Origin: Ichthyosporea sp. XGB-2017a
Lineage: Eukaryota > Opisthokonta > Ichthyosporea
Direction of reading: 5' to 3'
Assembly (NCBI GenBank): GCA_002811675.1
Contig: PDIM01010323.1
Location: 62,001-126,000, forward strand
DNA: 64,000 bases
Part shown: positions 30,088-41,341 of the stretch, one piece after another
How positions within the stretch are numbered: the first letter of the stretch is position 1
Layout: every line of letters begins with the position of its first letter
Translations under genes and position numbers: made by a program
The notes under the pieces: model-generated
Database searches by the model: none
Seen by the model: the letters and a program-made list of their open reading frames with translations, nothing else
Told to the model about the DNA's origin: nothing

Positions 30088-30488
30088 TGTGCAGTGGCAC
30101 CTACAGATCTAGCGGGCTGTCAGACTGGTCCTCGTCCCGTCGCGAGTGCTCAGTTTGAGCTACTATTGTCTCTGGACTGATCTGCACATCCACCACAGTC
30201 TCTGCTCCTTCCAGCGTCGGAGGATTTAGAGGAGAGCCAATTTGTGAAACAGGCGGGGTAACTGCAACAGGCCACAGGCATAGAGAACTGTATTATTTTT
30301 TGGCCACAGCCCACAGAGTGACAGAGCCCTCCAGGCTCCAGCTGGTCATTATTAGGGGACGATCGAATTACAACTATATTTATACTTTTTTTTTATCACC
30401 GTCGAGTGAGTCAAAGGATTTCGTAAACTGTTGAGGGATTTTGTAGTGAGTAAGAGGGAGTGAAATGTGAGTGCAATATAGATTTAAA
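30088..30488. promoter_or_regulatory. Divergent promoter region, SPO11 / CorA-1
   Basis: Contains CAGCTG at 30339-30344 and only a weak half-site (ATTAGGGGACG near 30348). An A/T-rich stretch (TATATTTATAC near 30375) lies about 110 bp before the CorA-1 start. Confidence 0.4.
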
Positions 30489-32167
30489 ATGAGTGTCAGC
30501 GGTCTTGGGAAGCAGGGGAGCGAGGCAGTTGTTTCTCCAATGCATTTGTTGCATATGGAGCCAGAACACAATGATAGTTATGTAGCTGAGGCAAATTCAA
30601 ATCAAGCTTCAAGTAGAAAAAAAACTTTGGACGCAACGCTTGAAGATGAACGGAGTTACGTAAAGCGTAGCTTTTCTGAGCAAACTCAAAGTACTGACGG
30701 CTGTAGAATACTTCCCGAATCTCCTAATTTCCCTGCCACGATGATGAATGGAAATGTGGTTCAAAGCCCTAGCAACACTGACCTAGTAAATAGAAAGTCT
30801 AGACATTATAGTGAGGAAATGGATGTCATTGATGTTGAAAGTGGTATTAAGATTGAGGATAGTAATTTTTTAGAAGCAGAACAGATGGCCAAAAAATTTG
30901 TGTCAGAGCGGAATAACTCTCAACCATTTGCCTCTGTTGATAAATCTTCCACTTCTGAAAGTGAAGAATATATACCGCCCTTCGCCCTTCGCAGCCACTC
31001 TCTTAAAGAGAACCAACTGGAACTAGAAAAGGTGAATATATTTGTGTTTAGATTAAGAAGCTAAAGCTAAGTCGCTCTGTGTTGCTAATTTTTGAAGCTG
31101 CGTTTCATCTTCCGATAAAGAAATTCTTGCTTTTTGAAAAAGGAGAATCTAAGTTATTTAACTCGATGCAAGATTTGTATAGTGTTACATTAGAAAGAAA
31201 TCTTCAACGGCGAGAAGTTTTTTGGCTTGATATCTGCCACCCCAGCAAAGCAGAAATGTCTTTTTGTGAAAATGTTTTCGGCTTACACCCTTTGACAACG
31301 GAAGATGTGTTGCTGCGAGAGAGAAGAGAAAAAATGGAACTCTTTCAAAATTACCTGCTGCTATCAATTCAAATTACCATGTCACAACTGACCGGATTTG
31401 ATGAGCCGGATGAAACCTTTAATTGGTTTATTGCTGTGTATCCAAATTTTGTCTTAAGCTTTCGTTCCGGAGAGGTGCCTTTTATCAAGTCTATTTTGCG
31501 AAGGATGATTTCGAGTAGCGAATCCAAGCTAACAGCGGATTGGATTATGTATATAGCTTTGGACGTTATCGTAGAGCAGTATCAGCACCCTGTTGACATT
31601 AGCGATTCGGATGCTGAATCTTTAAGCGAAATTATTACTCTTCTTTCGGCCAATGCAGGGGAGCAAAGTGAAGTGTTGATTCGAATTGGCCAAGCGCGTA
31701 AAAGACTTTCCAATCTACATAGGAAGTTGAGCCCCAAAAGTGAAATTGTTATGAATCTTATTAATAGAAAATCCATTCTTGTCAGGAAACGGACTTATTT
31801 GTATTTGCGAGATATCTTAGATGATTGTCTTAGCATGTTACAGAAAGTTGAATATGGAAGAGAAACGCTTACTAGTGCACAATCAAACTACCTGGCGACC
31901 CTTAGTTTAAATGTTTCCAAGAGTTCCAATCAATTGAATGAAGTGATGAGTAAACTGACTTTAGCTGCTGCCATTTTTCTGCCACTGAATGTCATCACGA
32001 GTATGTTTGGAATGAACGTTCGAGTTCCTGGCCAGAATGACTACGAACCGAACGCTTCCTATTATTCATTTGATGACACATTAGGCTGGTTCTTCCTCAT
32101 CAACGGTTTTATGGTTTTATTAGTTGTTGTCCTCTGTGTTTATGTGAAGAAAGCAAAGCTTCTTTGA
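30489..32167 (+). CDS. CorA/Alr/Mnr2-type Mg2+ transporter, copy 1
   Basis: Two exons (30489-31031, 31121-32167; donor GTGAAT, acceptor ATAAAG) give 529 residues. The long N-terminal cytosolic part includes DGCRILPESP and EEMDVIDVESGI blocks shared with the next gene. The CorA core follows: HPLTTEDVLL, a long helix region, and two C-terminal membrane segments, the first ending in the signature FGMNVRVPGQ (GMN motif). Family members form homopentameric Mg2+ channels. The GMNVxVPG form is typical of fungal Alr1/Mnr2 and related eukaryotic CorA. Exon 2 has exactly the same length as in copy 2. Confidence 0.9.
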
Positions 32168-32796
32168 ACTGATATGAGTCATCATTCATAGCCATACACT
32201 CCATCGACATCATAACACCAACAACTATTATAATTATATTTATGAATTCCAATCATGTTGGCTGCTGAAAGCAGGTCTTCCGGTCGCCGTAAATAATAGT
32301 GAGCTTGTCATAGGTTACTTTACACAGTGCCTCTGAGCAATAAATTAGAATGGGCTGACTCATGATGCAGGTTCCAAAACAGGGTTTACTGCGGAGAAGT
32401 ATCTCCCGCTGCTTGGATCGGGATGATGCTTCATGGCCTGCTCGCGCATCTAAGAAATAGGGGTATTAAATTATATTGCAAGTTCGAGCAGCTTCTTATT
32501 ATTATTTCACTTATATTGTTGTGTTTATTTTTTTTTTTTTATTTTTCTTAATCTCTTTGTTTTGCAGCGGTGTTTGTGCTTTGTGTACGCCCTGGGTGGT
32601 TGTTTGATGTTCTGCCCGGCTGACTCTAAAAGAGAAATTGAAACTTTTGATTATTTATTAGCAGTTGTAGGTAGGGAAAAAAACGTAAAGCCCTGTTTTC
32701 CCCACCCCCTTTAGTTTCTTGCAGAAAGAAGGACCGTAAATCCAAGCTGCGCATTATTGTTTTTGTTATATATAGTTATTTTTGTGTGTTTATGCT
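32168..32796 (+). promoter_or_regulatory. Gap between tandem CorA genes
   Basis: Holds the candidate poly(A) signal of copy 1 (AATAAA 32339-32344), a long T-rich run (about 32527-32555) and pyrimidine-rich sequence before copy 2. Neither the telomere-like motif nor CAGCTG was found, unlike most other gaps. Confidence 0.4.
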
Positions 32797-34450
32797 ATGA
32801 GGTCAGGGTTTGGAGATGAAAGTAATGGAAATAAGACTCAGGGGATGAGTGTTGGGGATCTTTTGGACAACCCTGGTGAAAGAGAATTGCAGCGCCATAA
32901 TTCGGACAATGGGCATTTGACTCATGAACCAGTTACAGATGGCGCTGCATTCAGAAGGATTCATAGTAGCAATGATATGAACAGAGAAGGCTGTCGTATA
33001 GTTCCCAGCTCCCCAGTCTTGGTACCGCTGCAGACGGCAACAAATGCTCACCCTTTGCGCGTTGCTTCACATTTGGAAAAGACTGTCCTACATAAAAAAT
33101 CGAATCCCGAGCTTGACGTAATGGACGTTGAGAGAGGAATCCAATTAGAAGAACCGCAGTTTATGGCAACCGAAGATTTAGCAAAAAAATTCGTACTCCA
33201 GAGAAAGAACTCTGCGAAAGTGCTGAGAAATAGTATGGATCAGGAGCCGAAAAAGAGTATTCTGGATAACTCGAGCCTCTCCCCAAACTATGTTCCGGAG
33301 AAGAGCACTGTAACCCAGTTGTCACAGGTATGTTGGCGAAAGAAACCTTTGTTCCTCTGCAGAGAAAATAATTCTAACATTCTTTTTTTGCGTTCGTGTT
33401 TAGAAATATAAATTGTTTGTGAAACACAAAGTACGGGACTTTGTGTATCTACATCAACTTCTAGATATCAACCTAGAAAAATCCCTTAGAATGAAAGAGA
33501 CATTTTGGATAGATTTTGCATATCCGACGAGAGAAGACATGGCATTTTGTGAAAGTGTTTTTGACTTACATCCCCTTACAACAGAGGATGTATTGTTGTC
33601 GGAAACGAGGGAAAAAATGGAGTTGTTTGAAAATTATCTGCTTATTTCTATTCAGATATCGCAATCACGTCTTCAGGCATTCGATGAGCCCGACGACTCG
33701 TTTAACTGGTTCATTGCGGTGTATCCGGAATTTGTTTTGAGCTTCCATTCTGGGGAAGTGCCTTATTTTGAGCCCGTTTTAAGAAGAGTGAAAACTGGGG
33801 ATGCAAATAGCTTGAAACCTGACTGGATCATGTACACTATTCTAGATGTGATTGTAGAAGCATATCAGAATGGTGTGGACGTTGCTGATTCCGAATCTGA
33901 ATCGTTGAATGAAATAATTAGCGCTCTCTCTACAAGTGAACGGGACCAAAGCGAGGTTCTATGTCGCGTTGGACAGTCTAGAAAGCGCTTAGCAAATCTT
34001 TATCGTAGCTTAAATCCAAAGAGGGAAATAGTAATGAACCTTATCAATCGCAAAACCATTCTCATTCACAAGCGCACATATCTTTATTTGCGTGACATTC
34101 TTGATGATTGCCTTAGCATGCTTCAAAAGATCGAATATGCCCGTGAAACACTTACAACTGCCCAGTCCAATTATTTAGCTACAGTTAGCTTAAATGTATC
34201 AAAAAGTTCGAATGAATTGAACGCTGTTATGAGTAAACTGACTCTTGCAGCTACTATCTTTCTCCCGTTAAATGTGATAACTGGTATGTTTGGCATGAAC
34301 GTTCGTGTCCCAGGGCAAAGTGGGTGGCAACCAGACCAATCATATTATGACTTCAATGACACCCTTGGCTGGTTTTTCATCATCAACGCCGCAATGTTGC
34401 TCATAATTATTCTCCTTTGTTGGTGGGCTAAAGCAACAAAGCTTTTGTAG
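32797..34450 (+). CDS. CorA/Alr/Mnr2-type Mg2+ transporter, copy 2
   Basis: Two exons (32797-33327, 33404-34450; 76-nt intron) give 525 residues. Intron position and phase match copy 1, and exon 2 is 1047 nt in both. EGCRIVPSSP, LDVMDVERGIQ, HPLTTEDVLL and FGMNVRVPGQ correspond block for block to copy 1, and the core is highly similar, so this is a tandem duplicate. The N-terminal regulatory part has diverged most. The stop is only 8 bp from the stop of convergent ABITRAM, so both mRNAs must extend into each other. Confidence 0.9.
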
Positions 34451-34458
34451 TTAATTTA

Positions 34459-35152
34459 TCAGATGTCAATCTTCTCTTTGACAAGTTGAAGATGAGCTGT
34501 TGCCTCATCTGCTTCGCTCATCTTTGGGCTCATAATTGCGATAAAGCCCTTTGTCTCCGGCTATGATGCATATACGTAATATGAATTCAGTTTCCGAATG
34601 TATATTTTGAAATCGATAGTAATTTACTACACTTACCTGGCTTTGAAGGAGTTCGGGTTTCTCTTTCAGTTTTTCATTGACCTCAATCAAATTTCCTCTC
34701 ACTGTACTGTAAACTTTCCACACACTATTATCATCGCACGTCACCTCGCATATTGCGGACTCCTTTTCGAGCCACTGTGCTCCCTTTTTCCTCTTTCCAT
34801 GCATCTTGCTGACAGATCGATCAAACTTGCCCATTTGAAAGTTAACCTTTGTTATCCTCAGTTTTTCTGCGAAAATTGAATGTGTAGGATGAATGCCGAT
34901 TACACACAGTCTGTTGCTGTGTTGATATACATATTGGTTGTGCCCTTCTTTGCCATTGCAATCTACATACAATAAATGAAACAACAAAAAAGACTATTAA
35001 TAAAGACCCCCCCCTCTCTATTTTCCAGTATGAATGGTCCATTTACCTTTGGCGAGGTACTGGTGATAATATCTCTCCACCACACTCGGAGGCCTATACT
35101 CGTCCCCTGCTCCAGGTGCTTTTTTTGATTCAGCCTCAATCATGATATCCAT
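34459..35152 (-). CDS. ABITRAM: ABITRAM/FAM206A (Simiate) homolog
   Basis: Three exons (35152-35047, 34962-34637, 34560-34459) give 177 residues (human 181). Exon 1 ends PPSVVERYYHQYLAK, exon 2 carries QHSNRLCVIGI, GKRKKGAQWL, VRGNLIEVNEKL and KPELLQSQ, and exon 3 starts PETKGFIAIMSPK. These align with the human QHSNRICVI, GKFKRGAQFL, VRGRLMEVNENI, KPSILQEKP and TEGYIAVVLPK blocks, which also confirms the splice joins. The family forms a GCVH-like barrel; the vertebrate protein has been linked to actin and transcription, but the ancestral role is unclear. It shares a divergent promoter with the CI-MPR-like gene. Confidence 0.88.
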
Positions 35153-35727
35153 ATATGCTGAAACCAAAGCACACACAGCACGGTTCGATCAAAAAGAACA
35201 GTAGGGACCTATGAACACTGAACGGTGCACAAATTAGATTCAACAACTCAAACCAACAGCTGTAGTATGGCTGGCAATACTATGAACATTAATGACTGTG
35301 ATCATCATGAGGCCTGTAGCTCCTGATCATCATCAATGAAGGGTTAGGGGTTACAGACTACAGTACTAAGCTACCCCCCTGATCCTCCTTCCCCAGTCTG
35401 TGTTTGTTTGTGTTGGGCTTTACCCTCTCTTGCTGTTTGATTTGTGCAAGAGAATTGTTTAACCGGATTTATCGTGGTTTATATTGCTTGTTTGTTTATT
35501 TTATTATTGCTGTGTCGCAGGGGTCTGTCACAGGCACGGCTTTATAGTTTGTGTGGGAGTTGTTTAAGGTCACTAGTGAGATAGCACGGTACAGGCCAGC
35601 GATTGGATCGGATACCGATTGCACCAAATTTCAAGACCATTGCAGTCTGAAAACCCTGTGTTTTTGTAAAGGAGGTCCATTTTGTTATTTTTTCTTACCC
35701 ATTCTGAATGCGTTGAAGAAGGTGAGA
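35153..35727. promoter_or_regulatory. Divergent promoter region, ABITRAM / CI-MPR-like gene
   Basis: Contains CAGCTG at 35258-35263, two identical TGATCATCAT boxes (35299-35308 and 35324-35333) and AAGGGTTAGGGGTTA at about 35339-35353. The frame of the receptor is open upstream, but its signal peptide begins at 35728. Confidence 0.5.
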
Positions 35728-38700
35728 ATGAAGAGACTTTCATGTTTTGCTTTGATGTGGTTCTGTGTTACGGTATTACTTGTCTTTTGTGTAAGTGGGG
35801 CATGGGGAGAAAACAAAGACCGCGTTTCGGTTGTTGATTGCTCTGTTGAAGATAAAGAGAATGGAGTAACTTATGATCTAACTGAATTGATGCTTGATAA
35901 TATCAACTGGAAAGCGGCTGATTCTGCTGAAAAGAATGAGGTTGAATTCGACCTGAATGTCTGTAAAGTCGTGAACCTTGTCGATAGGGCCAAGAACTGT
36001 CCCCCAAACACGGCAATATGTATGATGTTCAAGAATTCGACAGAAGAGCCTCGGAGTCTGGGATATCTTTCTGAAGGGCCGAAACTTATCAATGGCTCCC
36101 TTAGTCTGGAGTATAGAAATGGGTCGAATTGCAAGGGGTTTCAGTCAAGAACCGTTATCAACTTTGTTTGTGGAGATGAAGCCACTATAGGAACTCCAGT
36201 TTACGTTGAAGAAACTGTCGATTGTGCATTTATTTTTGAATGGAAAACAAGGTCTGCGTGCTCTTTCAAAAAAGTGAAGAATGAAACTCATGCAGAATGC
36301 AAGGTGGCAGATCAGAACGGGGTGGAGTTCGACTTATCGCCCCTTGGGAGGGGGCCAGATGCAGACCCATACGAAATCAAGAAAGAACCTTTTGTGTACA
36401 AATTTAATATTTGCAAAGCTCTTCCAAAAAACACTGTTTGTGGTAGTAGTAAAACTGATGATGTAGCATCGTGCGAGCTAAAGCCTAAGAACGAAAGCTA
36501 TGCCCGTGCGATAGGTAAAACATCTAATGAGCTTCTGATTGATCCCATTACTGATATTACGTCTGTTGAATATGACCAAGGTGACGGGTGTAAAACCACT
36601 GTGAATTTTATTTGCCCCAAGGGAGGTGGGCCATCGCCTGCCCCAGAATATGTCCGCAGAGATGGGGATTGTAAGCATTTTTTTAATTTCCCAACTGAAC
36701 TTGTGTGTAAAGGAGCAGCCGAAACAATCTCATGCGTTGCATTGGGCAACTCGGGAAAGAAAATGTACGATTTGTCGTCACTAGTTGCTATTGGAAATCC
36801 ACGAGTGGCCGATGTTGAGGTGGACTTGTTTAACAACACGAAGGGAAAAGTGTATGTGAATGTGTGCAAGGCTGCTGGAAAAAACTTCTGTGGCGGAAAG
36901 GCGGGGATTTGCTTTAGTGATGGTAAAAATGTTCATAAAAACCTTGGCGTGCCAAAGAACTCTCCAGAAGTGGATTCAAAGGGAGCCTTGACTTTCACTG
37001 CTGGTGATGGTGATAAAGTGTGCGATAATGATAAAAGTGCAGTTTCTGTTATTCATTTTGTCTGTGCGAAAAGCGGATTGAGTGCCCCTATTCTGAAAGA
37101 TGCCTCAATGGACACTTGTACTTTCATATTTGTGTGGGAAACTCCACTTGCGTGTAGCGAAGACTTCGAAAAGAGTGATGATTGCGTGATAGATGTGCCA
37201 TCTGAAGGGTATTCTTTAGATCTAAACGTTCTGCGTGATTATTCAAAAAATGTTGATTTTTCTCTTGACTATAATAACACGAGGTATATGATTAACGTTT
37301 GCGGCCCTCTTAAAGAAAAAGACTCCAAATGCAAATCGTTGGCGAAGGACGCCGGGGTATGCAAAATAGAAATTGATCCAAAGGCCATGACTACAAGCAA
37401 GCCGGAAATAATTGGACTTGCTACCAAAAAGGTTTATTATGCAAATGGAGTTATATATATGAAATACAAGGGCCGTGAAGAGTGTATGAAAGTTAATGGT
37501 AAAACTGTTTACAAAACCAGTATTCTAACTATTCTGTGTGACGAAAAGGGCATGTCGAGCCCTGAATTTTCTAAGAAAGAAGGTGAATGTGAATTTCATT
37601 TCACATGGAAAACTAGTGCGGCTTGCTCGCCTTCCGCTGAAGAGGTAGAATGTAGCATCACTGACTCAAAAGGAAACGAAATTGACTTGTCGCCTTTGTC
37701 CTCGAAAAAGGGTTACCTAGCGGAATCGCCAAAAAAGAAATCTTCATTTTATTTCAATGTATGCAAGGGTCTTAACAGAGACGAATGCCCCGCCAATGTG
37801 GGTGGCTGTGAGTATGAGAGGGATACGAAGAAAAAAATTTCATTAGGGAGAGTGCGACACCCGTTAAGGTACAACGAAGAGAAAAAATTGCTTGCTATTA
37901 GATACACAGACGGGGCAAAGTGCGGTAAAGATTTGAAAGAAAGAAAGCAGACTGTAATAGAATTTGTCTGTAATGATAAAACTGTAATGCTGAACGATGA
38001 TGATGATGATGATGACGATGACAAAGTGCGACCTGAGGTAAGTTGTCATCAAGATACGTGTGTCTTTGTTGTGCTAGGTTGGTATTCATTCATAGCTTAC
38101 GAACAATTGCAAATGTTTGGCATTTTTGGACTCCGTCCCACAGCGTGCCCCAAGCGTGGAAATAGTTGATGACTGCTTGCAAACTGTAGTATGGCAAACG
38201 CGACATGCGTGTCCTGTCACTAGAGATGAGGAAGAGGTGAATAAGTCTTGTGTTCTGGATGACAAAGTGTCGGGTCATAAATTTGATTTAACAAGTCTTT
38301 ATAGAGCACAGGGCTATACGATTGACGAAAATGGTGTAAAAATAGTATTTACGGTCTGCAACAAGCTGAAAAGTACGTTATGCAAAGTTCCGGATGCTGC
38401 AGGCTGCGCTGATTTAGGAAACGATAAATATCAGCTTTTGGGGAACTTTGAAAAGCGTCAATTGTCGTATCATGGGGGCGAGTTGTCTTTGGAATTTCCT
38501 GGCGGACCAAAAGTTGGAAAATGTGCATCAACATCGATGGATATTCTATTCACATGCACTAACACAGGGGTGGAAGAGCCTCCGAAATTAGTGTATGCTG
38601 AAAAGAGTAAAAAGAATTTTTGCTCGGTAACGATTAACTTTCCAACACCATTAAGTTGTGCACCTGTAGAGCAGGACTGCCTTGTAGAGGACAAGTCAAC

Positions 38701-40775
38701 CGGAATTTCATATGACTTTGGACTACTGGCTGATATGGATTTTCAGGCGCTAAAAACAGTTGGATCCGAAAGCGTAATAGAATACTACCTCAGTGTATGC
38801 AAGCCCCTTAGAATGGAGGGGTGTCCAAAGGAATCTGGAGCTTGTAAAAAACAGTTAAAGGGCGGAAATGTTGGACTAGGTAAAATAGTTGGTAAGCCTG
38901 TTGTAAAGAAGGGACAAGTTTCTGTGGAATATACGAATGGGGACACTTGTCAATATGGTGCCAAACGGCGCAAAAGTGTTATTTATTTTATTTGCGGGAG
39001 TGGTTTGGTAAGTATTTTTCCTTTTTTTTATTGAAACTATGAAGTACATTATGAACTTTTTATTAACCCAACGGATTCAACAGGGCTTTCCTCATTTTAA
39101 AGAAGAAAGTGGATGCGCTACAACTTTTGTGTGGCCTACGTCTGTGGTGTGCCAGCCGCACGGTTACGTTATTGGAAGTGGCTGCAAGGCCAAAAACCCC
39201 GACACAAAAGAAAGTTTCAATTTTGATCAATTTAGCTCACAGAAGCCACCCGCCTACGAGCAGAAAGATGGTTCCTTAATAAGCATCAGTGTGTGTGGTA
39301 CGTTAAGTGAAAAGTGTGGGAAGACAACATCTAGTGCATGCCTGCGAAAGAAAGATGGCACGACAGTTAATCTTGGGGTTTTTTCTGGAACCATGGATTA
39401 TGTGAGCAAAGGTGTGTTTGATGTTCATTTTAAAGGTGGAGAGTGTAAAGCAAACAAGAATGGTTTGCGGCTTTCAATCGTCTGTGATCAATTTGCGATT
39501 GATGACACTTTGATACAAATATTTGCGGATTCTGCGAGGTGTGTGTATGTGTTTGAATATCGCACCCGTAAGGCCTGTGACCAGGGTGAACCGTGGGGAG
39601 AATGTATGATTCTGGACTCTGCTGCTGGTGTGGGGTACGATTTAAGTCTGCTGACAAGAGACCCTGACGACCCATACTCGATTGCGGTGAAGGAAGGTAA
39701 AATACTTTTAAATATTTGTAATGTTGTATCTAAATGTCAGAACCCAAGTGATGGATCTTGCTTAGATGCTGGTAGCCATAATATACGTTCTCTAGGGACG
39801 ACATCAAAGGAGGTGCAGTTTCAGTCAACTATAGATAGGACAGTTGTTTTGAAATACCGTCATGGCATGAAATGTGGAGATACTGGCAAAGATAGCATGA
39901 CTATAATACAGTTTGTTTGTAAAAAAGATGCTCTATTGGGAAGTCCCAAGGTAACAAGAGTGAGCGAAAATTACTGCAAGGTTGATATCGAATGGGAAAC
40001 TTCATTGGTTTGTTCAGATTTGGTTGTTCCTGTCGTAGGTGGCGACTGTTCTGTGAAAAACCCATTTACTGGTACTGTTTATGATCTCAAAAAGCTGTCG
40101 AAGAAGAAAGATAATTATATAGCGGAAACTCCAGAAGGCAAAAAATACAACGTTAACATTTGCGACCCTGTGGTAACTACGGAGGAAGGCTGTAAGGATG
40201 CAGGTGTATGTCTGGATGGAAGATCCCTGGGGCAGTATAACCGAACTATTGTTTACTCTGACATGTATATCAGCATAAAATATGTCAGTAAAGAAAAATG
40301 CCCAAGCAAAGTAGACGAATACAAAACTGCCACGATAATTCTTACTTGTGACCCTTCTAGTAAGAATAATGAACTAAGCTATATTTCAAGTATGGGCAAA
40401 GATGGCTGTGATCTGATGTTTAGTTTTCGTACTTCATATGCGTGTGAGCCAAAGACCTCTTCTGCAAATCCCGTGGTGGACGTAATTAAAAAGTTAAATG
40501 GACCAGGGTGGATAGCCGTGTCTTTTTTGATGGTGGTTATTATCTCTATCGGGGGAATATATATTTGGAAGAACCCTTGTGTATCTCGGGACTTCTTTTC
40601 ATCTGTAAAGAGTATGTGCCGAAGATTCCAATGCAGATGCCCATCTAAGACAAATATATTTGGACGAAGACGGGAGCCTGCTGTACGTTTTGAAGCACTG
40701 GGCTCCCGGGATATTCTTCTAGACGATAGCGATGATAACACAAGTACTGCTGATGTTGGACTCTTGGAGCTGTAA
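35728..40775 (+). CDS. CI-mannose-6-phosphate-receptor-like protein with ten CIMR/MRH repeats
   Basis: Three exons (35728-38037, 38144-39007, 39084-40775) give 1621 residues. A signal peptide (MKRLSCFALMWFCVTVLLV...) precedes ten cysteine-rich repeats. Each has a YDLxxL-type start, an internal C pair, a GxxC...IxFxC block and an end of the form C-x-(F/V)-x-W-x-T-x-x-(A/V)C, at about residues 179, 327, 475, 632, 793, 942, 1081, 1222, 1368 and 1511. This is the CIMR repeat of the IGF2R/CI-MPR family. A membrane segment (~1533-1553) and a 68-residue cytosolic tail follow; the tail ends DVGLLEL, a DXXLL motif two residues from the C-terminus, as in CI-MPR. Lysosomal enzyme sorting is inferred; mannose-6-phosphate binding residues were not assigned. 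Confidence 0.85.
37996..38022 (+). repeat. Poly-Asp codon run in CI-MPR-like exon 1
   Basis: A run of nine GAT/GAC codons lies just before the exon 1 donor, in the linker between repeats 4 and 5. Confidence 0.8.
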
Positions 40776-41341
40776 GTGACATTACGAAATTAGAATCCTT
40801 GACTGGTACTGACATGCTTAATTATTAACTGCACACCATAGAACCCACCATTCAGCTGCAATATGCCAATAACACACACATCAATAAACAAAGGATCTGA
40901 TATAATTATAATATTGCGGAGGCTGCGCATCTCGTCCACCTTCCTCTTTTGTCAAGAGTTGCAGCAGGGGAATTGGGGCGGCGTGATCACAGTGGGCGAT
41001 TAATTTATTATTTCTCCCCCTGATCTTCCATAAATATATTATTATGAGTATATTGGTTTGGAGTGTTGTGAATCTGTTCTGTCTTGTGCCTGTTGGAGGA
41101 GTGGGAAGAGAATCAACTGCACTGTAGACGGTGGCTGGTGTAAGGACCATTAGTACAGGCTTTGCTGATAGTTGTCGATTTCCGTAAGTAAAAGTACAGT
41201 ACGGGTATTTTGACTTCTCAAGCCTTTCCCGTCTTTGTTGCATTTCATAGCTCAACTTTTCATTAGTGAGTGATTTGTGTGTATTGCTCGCTGTTTGTGT
41301 GCGTATTAGAATCTGTGCTTTGGGTCTATTTCAAACTAAAT
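40776..41341 (+). promoter_or_regulatory. Gap: receptor 3' end and acyltransferase promoter
   Basis: AATAAA at 40883-40888 lies 107 bp after the receptor stop. CAGCTG at 40853-40858 and TGATCACAG near 40984 are present; no telomere-like motif was found. Frames here have no family resemblance. Confidence 0.4.

Noticed and set aside
32527-32555. Long T-rich run as the poly(A) tail of a retroposed element
   Set aside because: No adjacent coding remnant or target-site duplication was seen.
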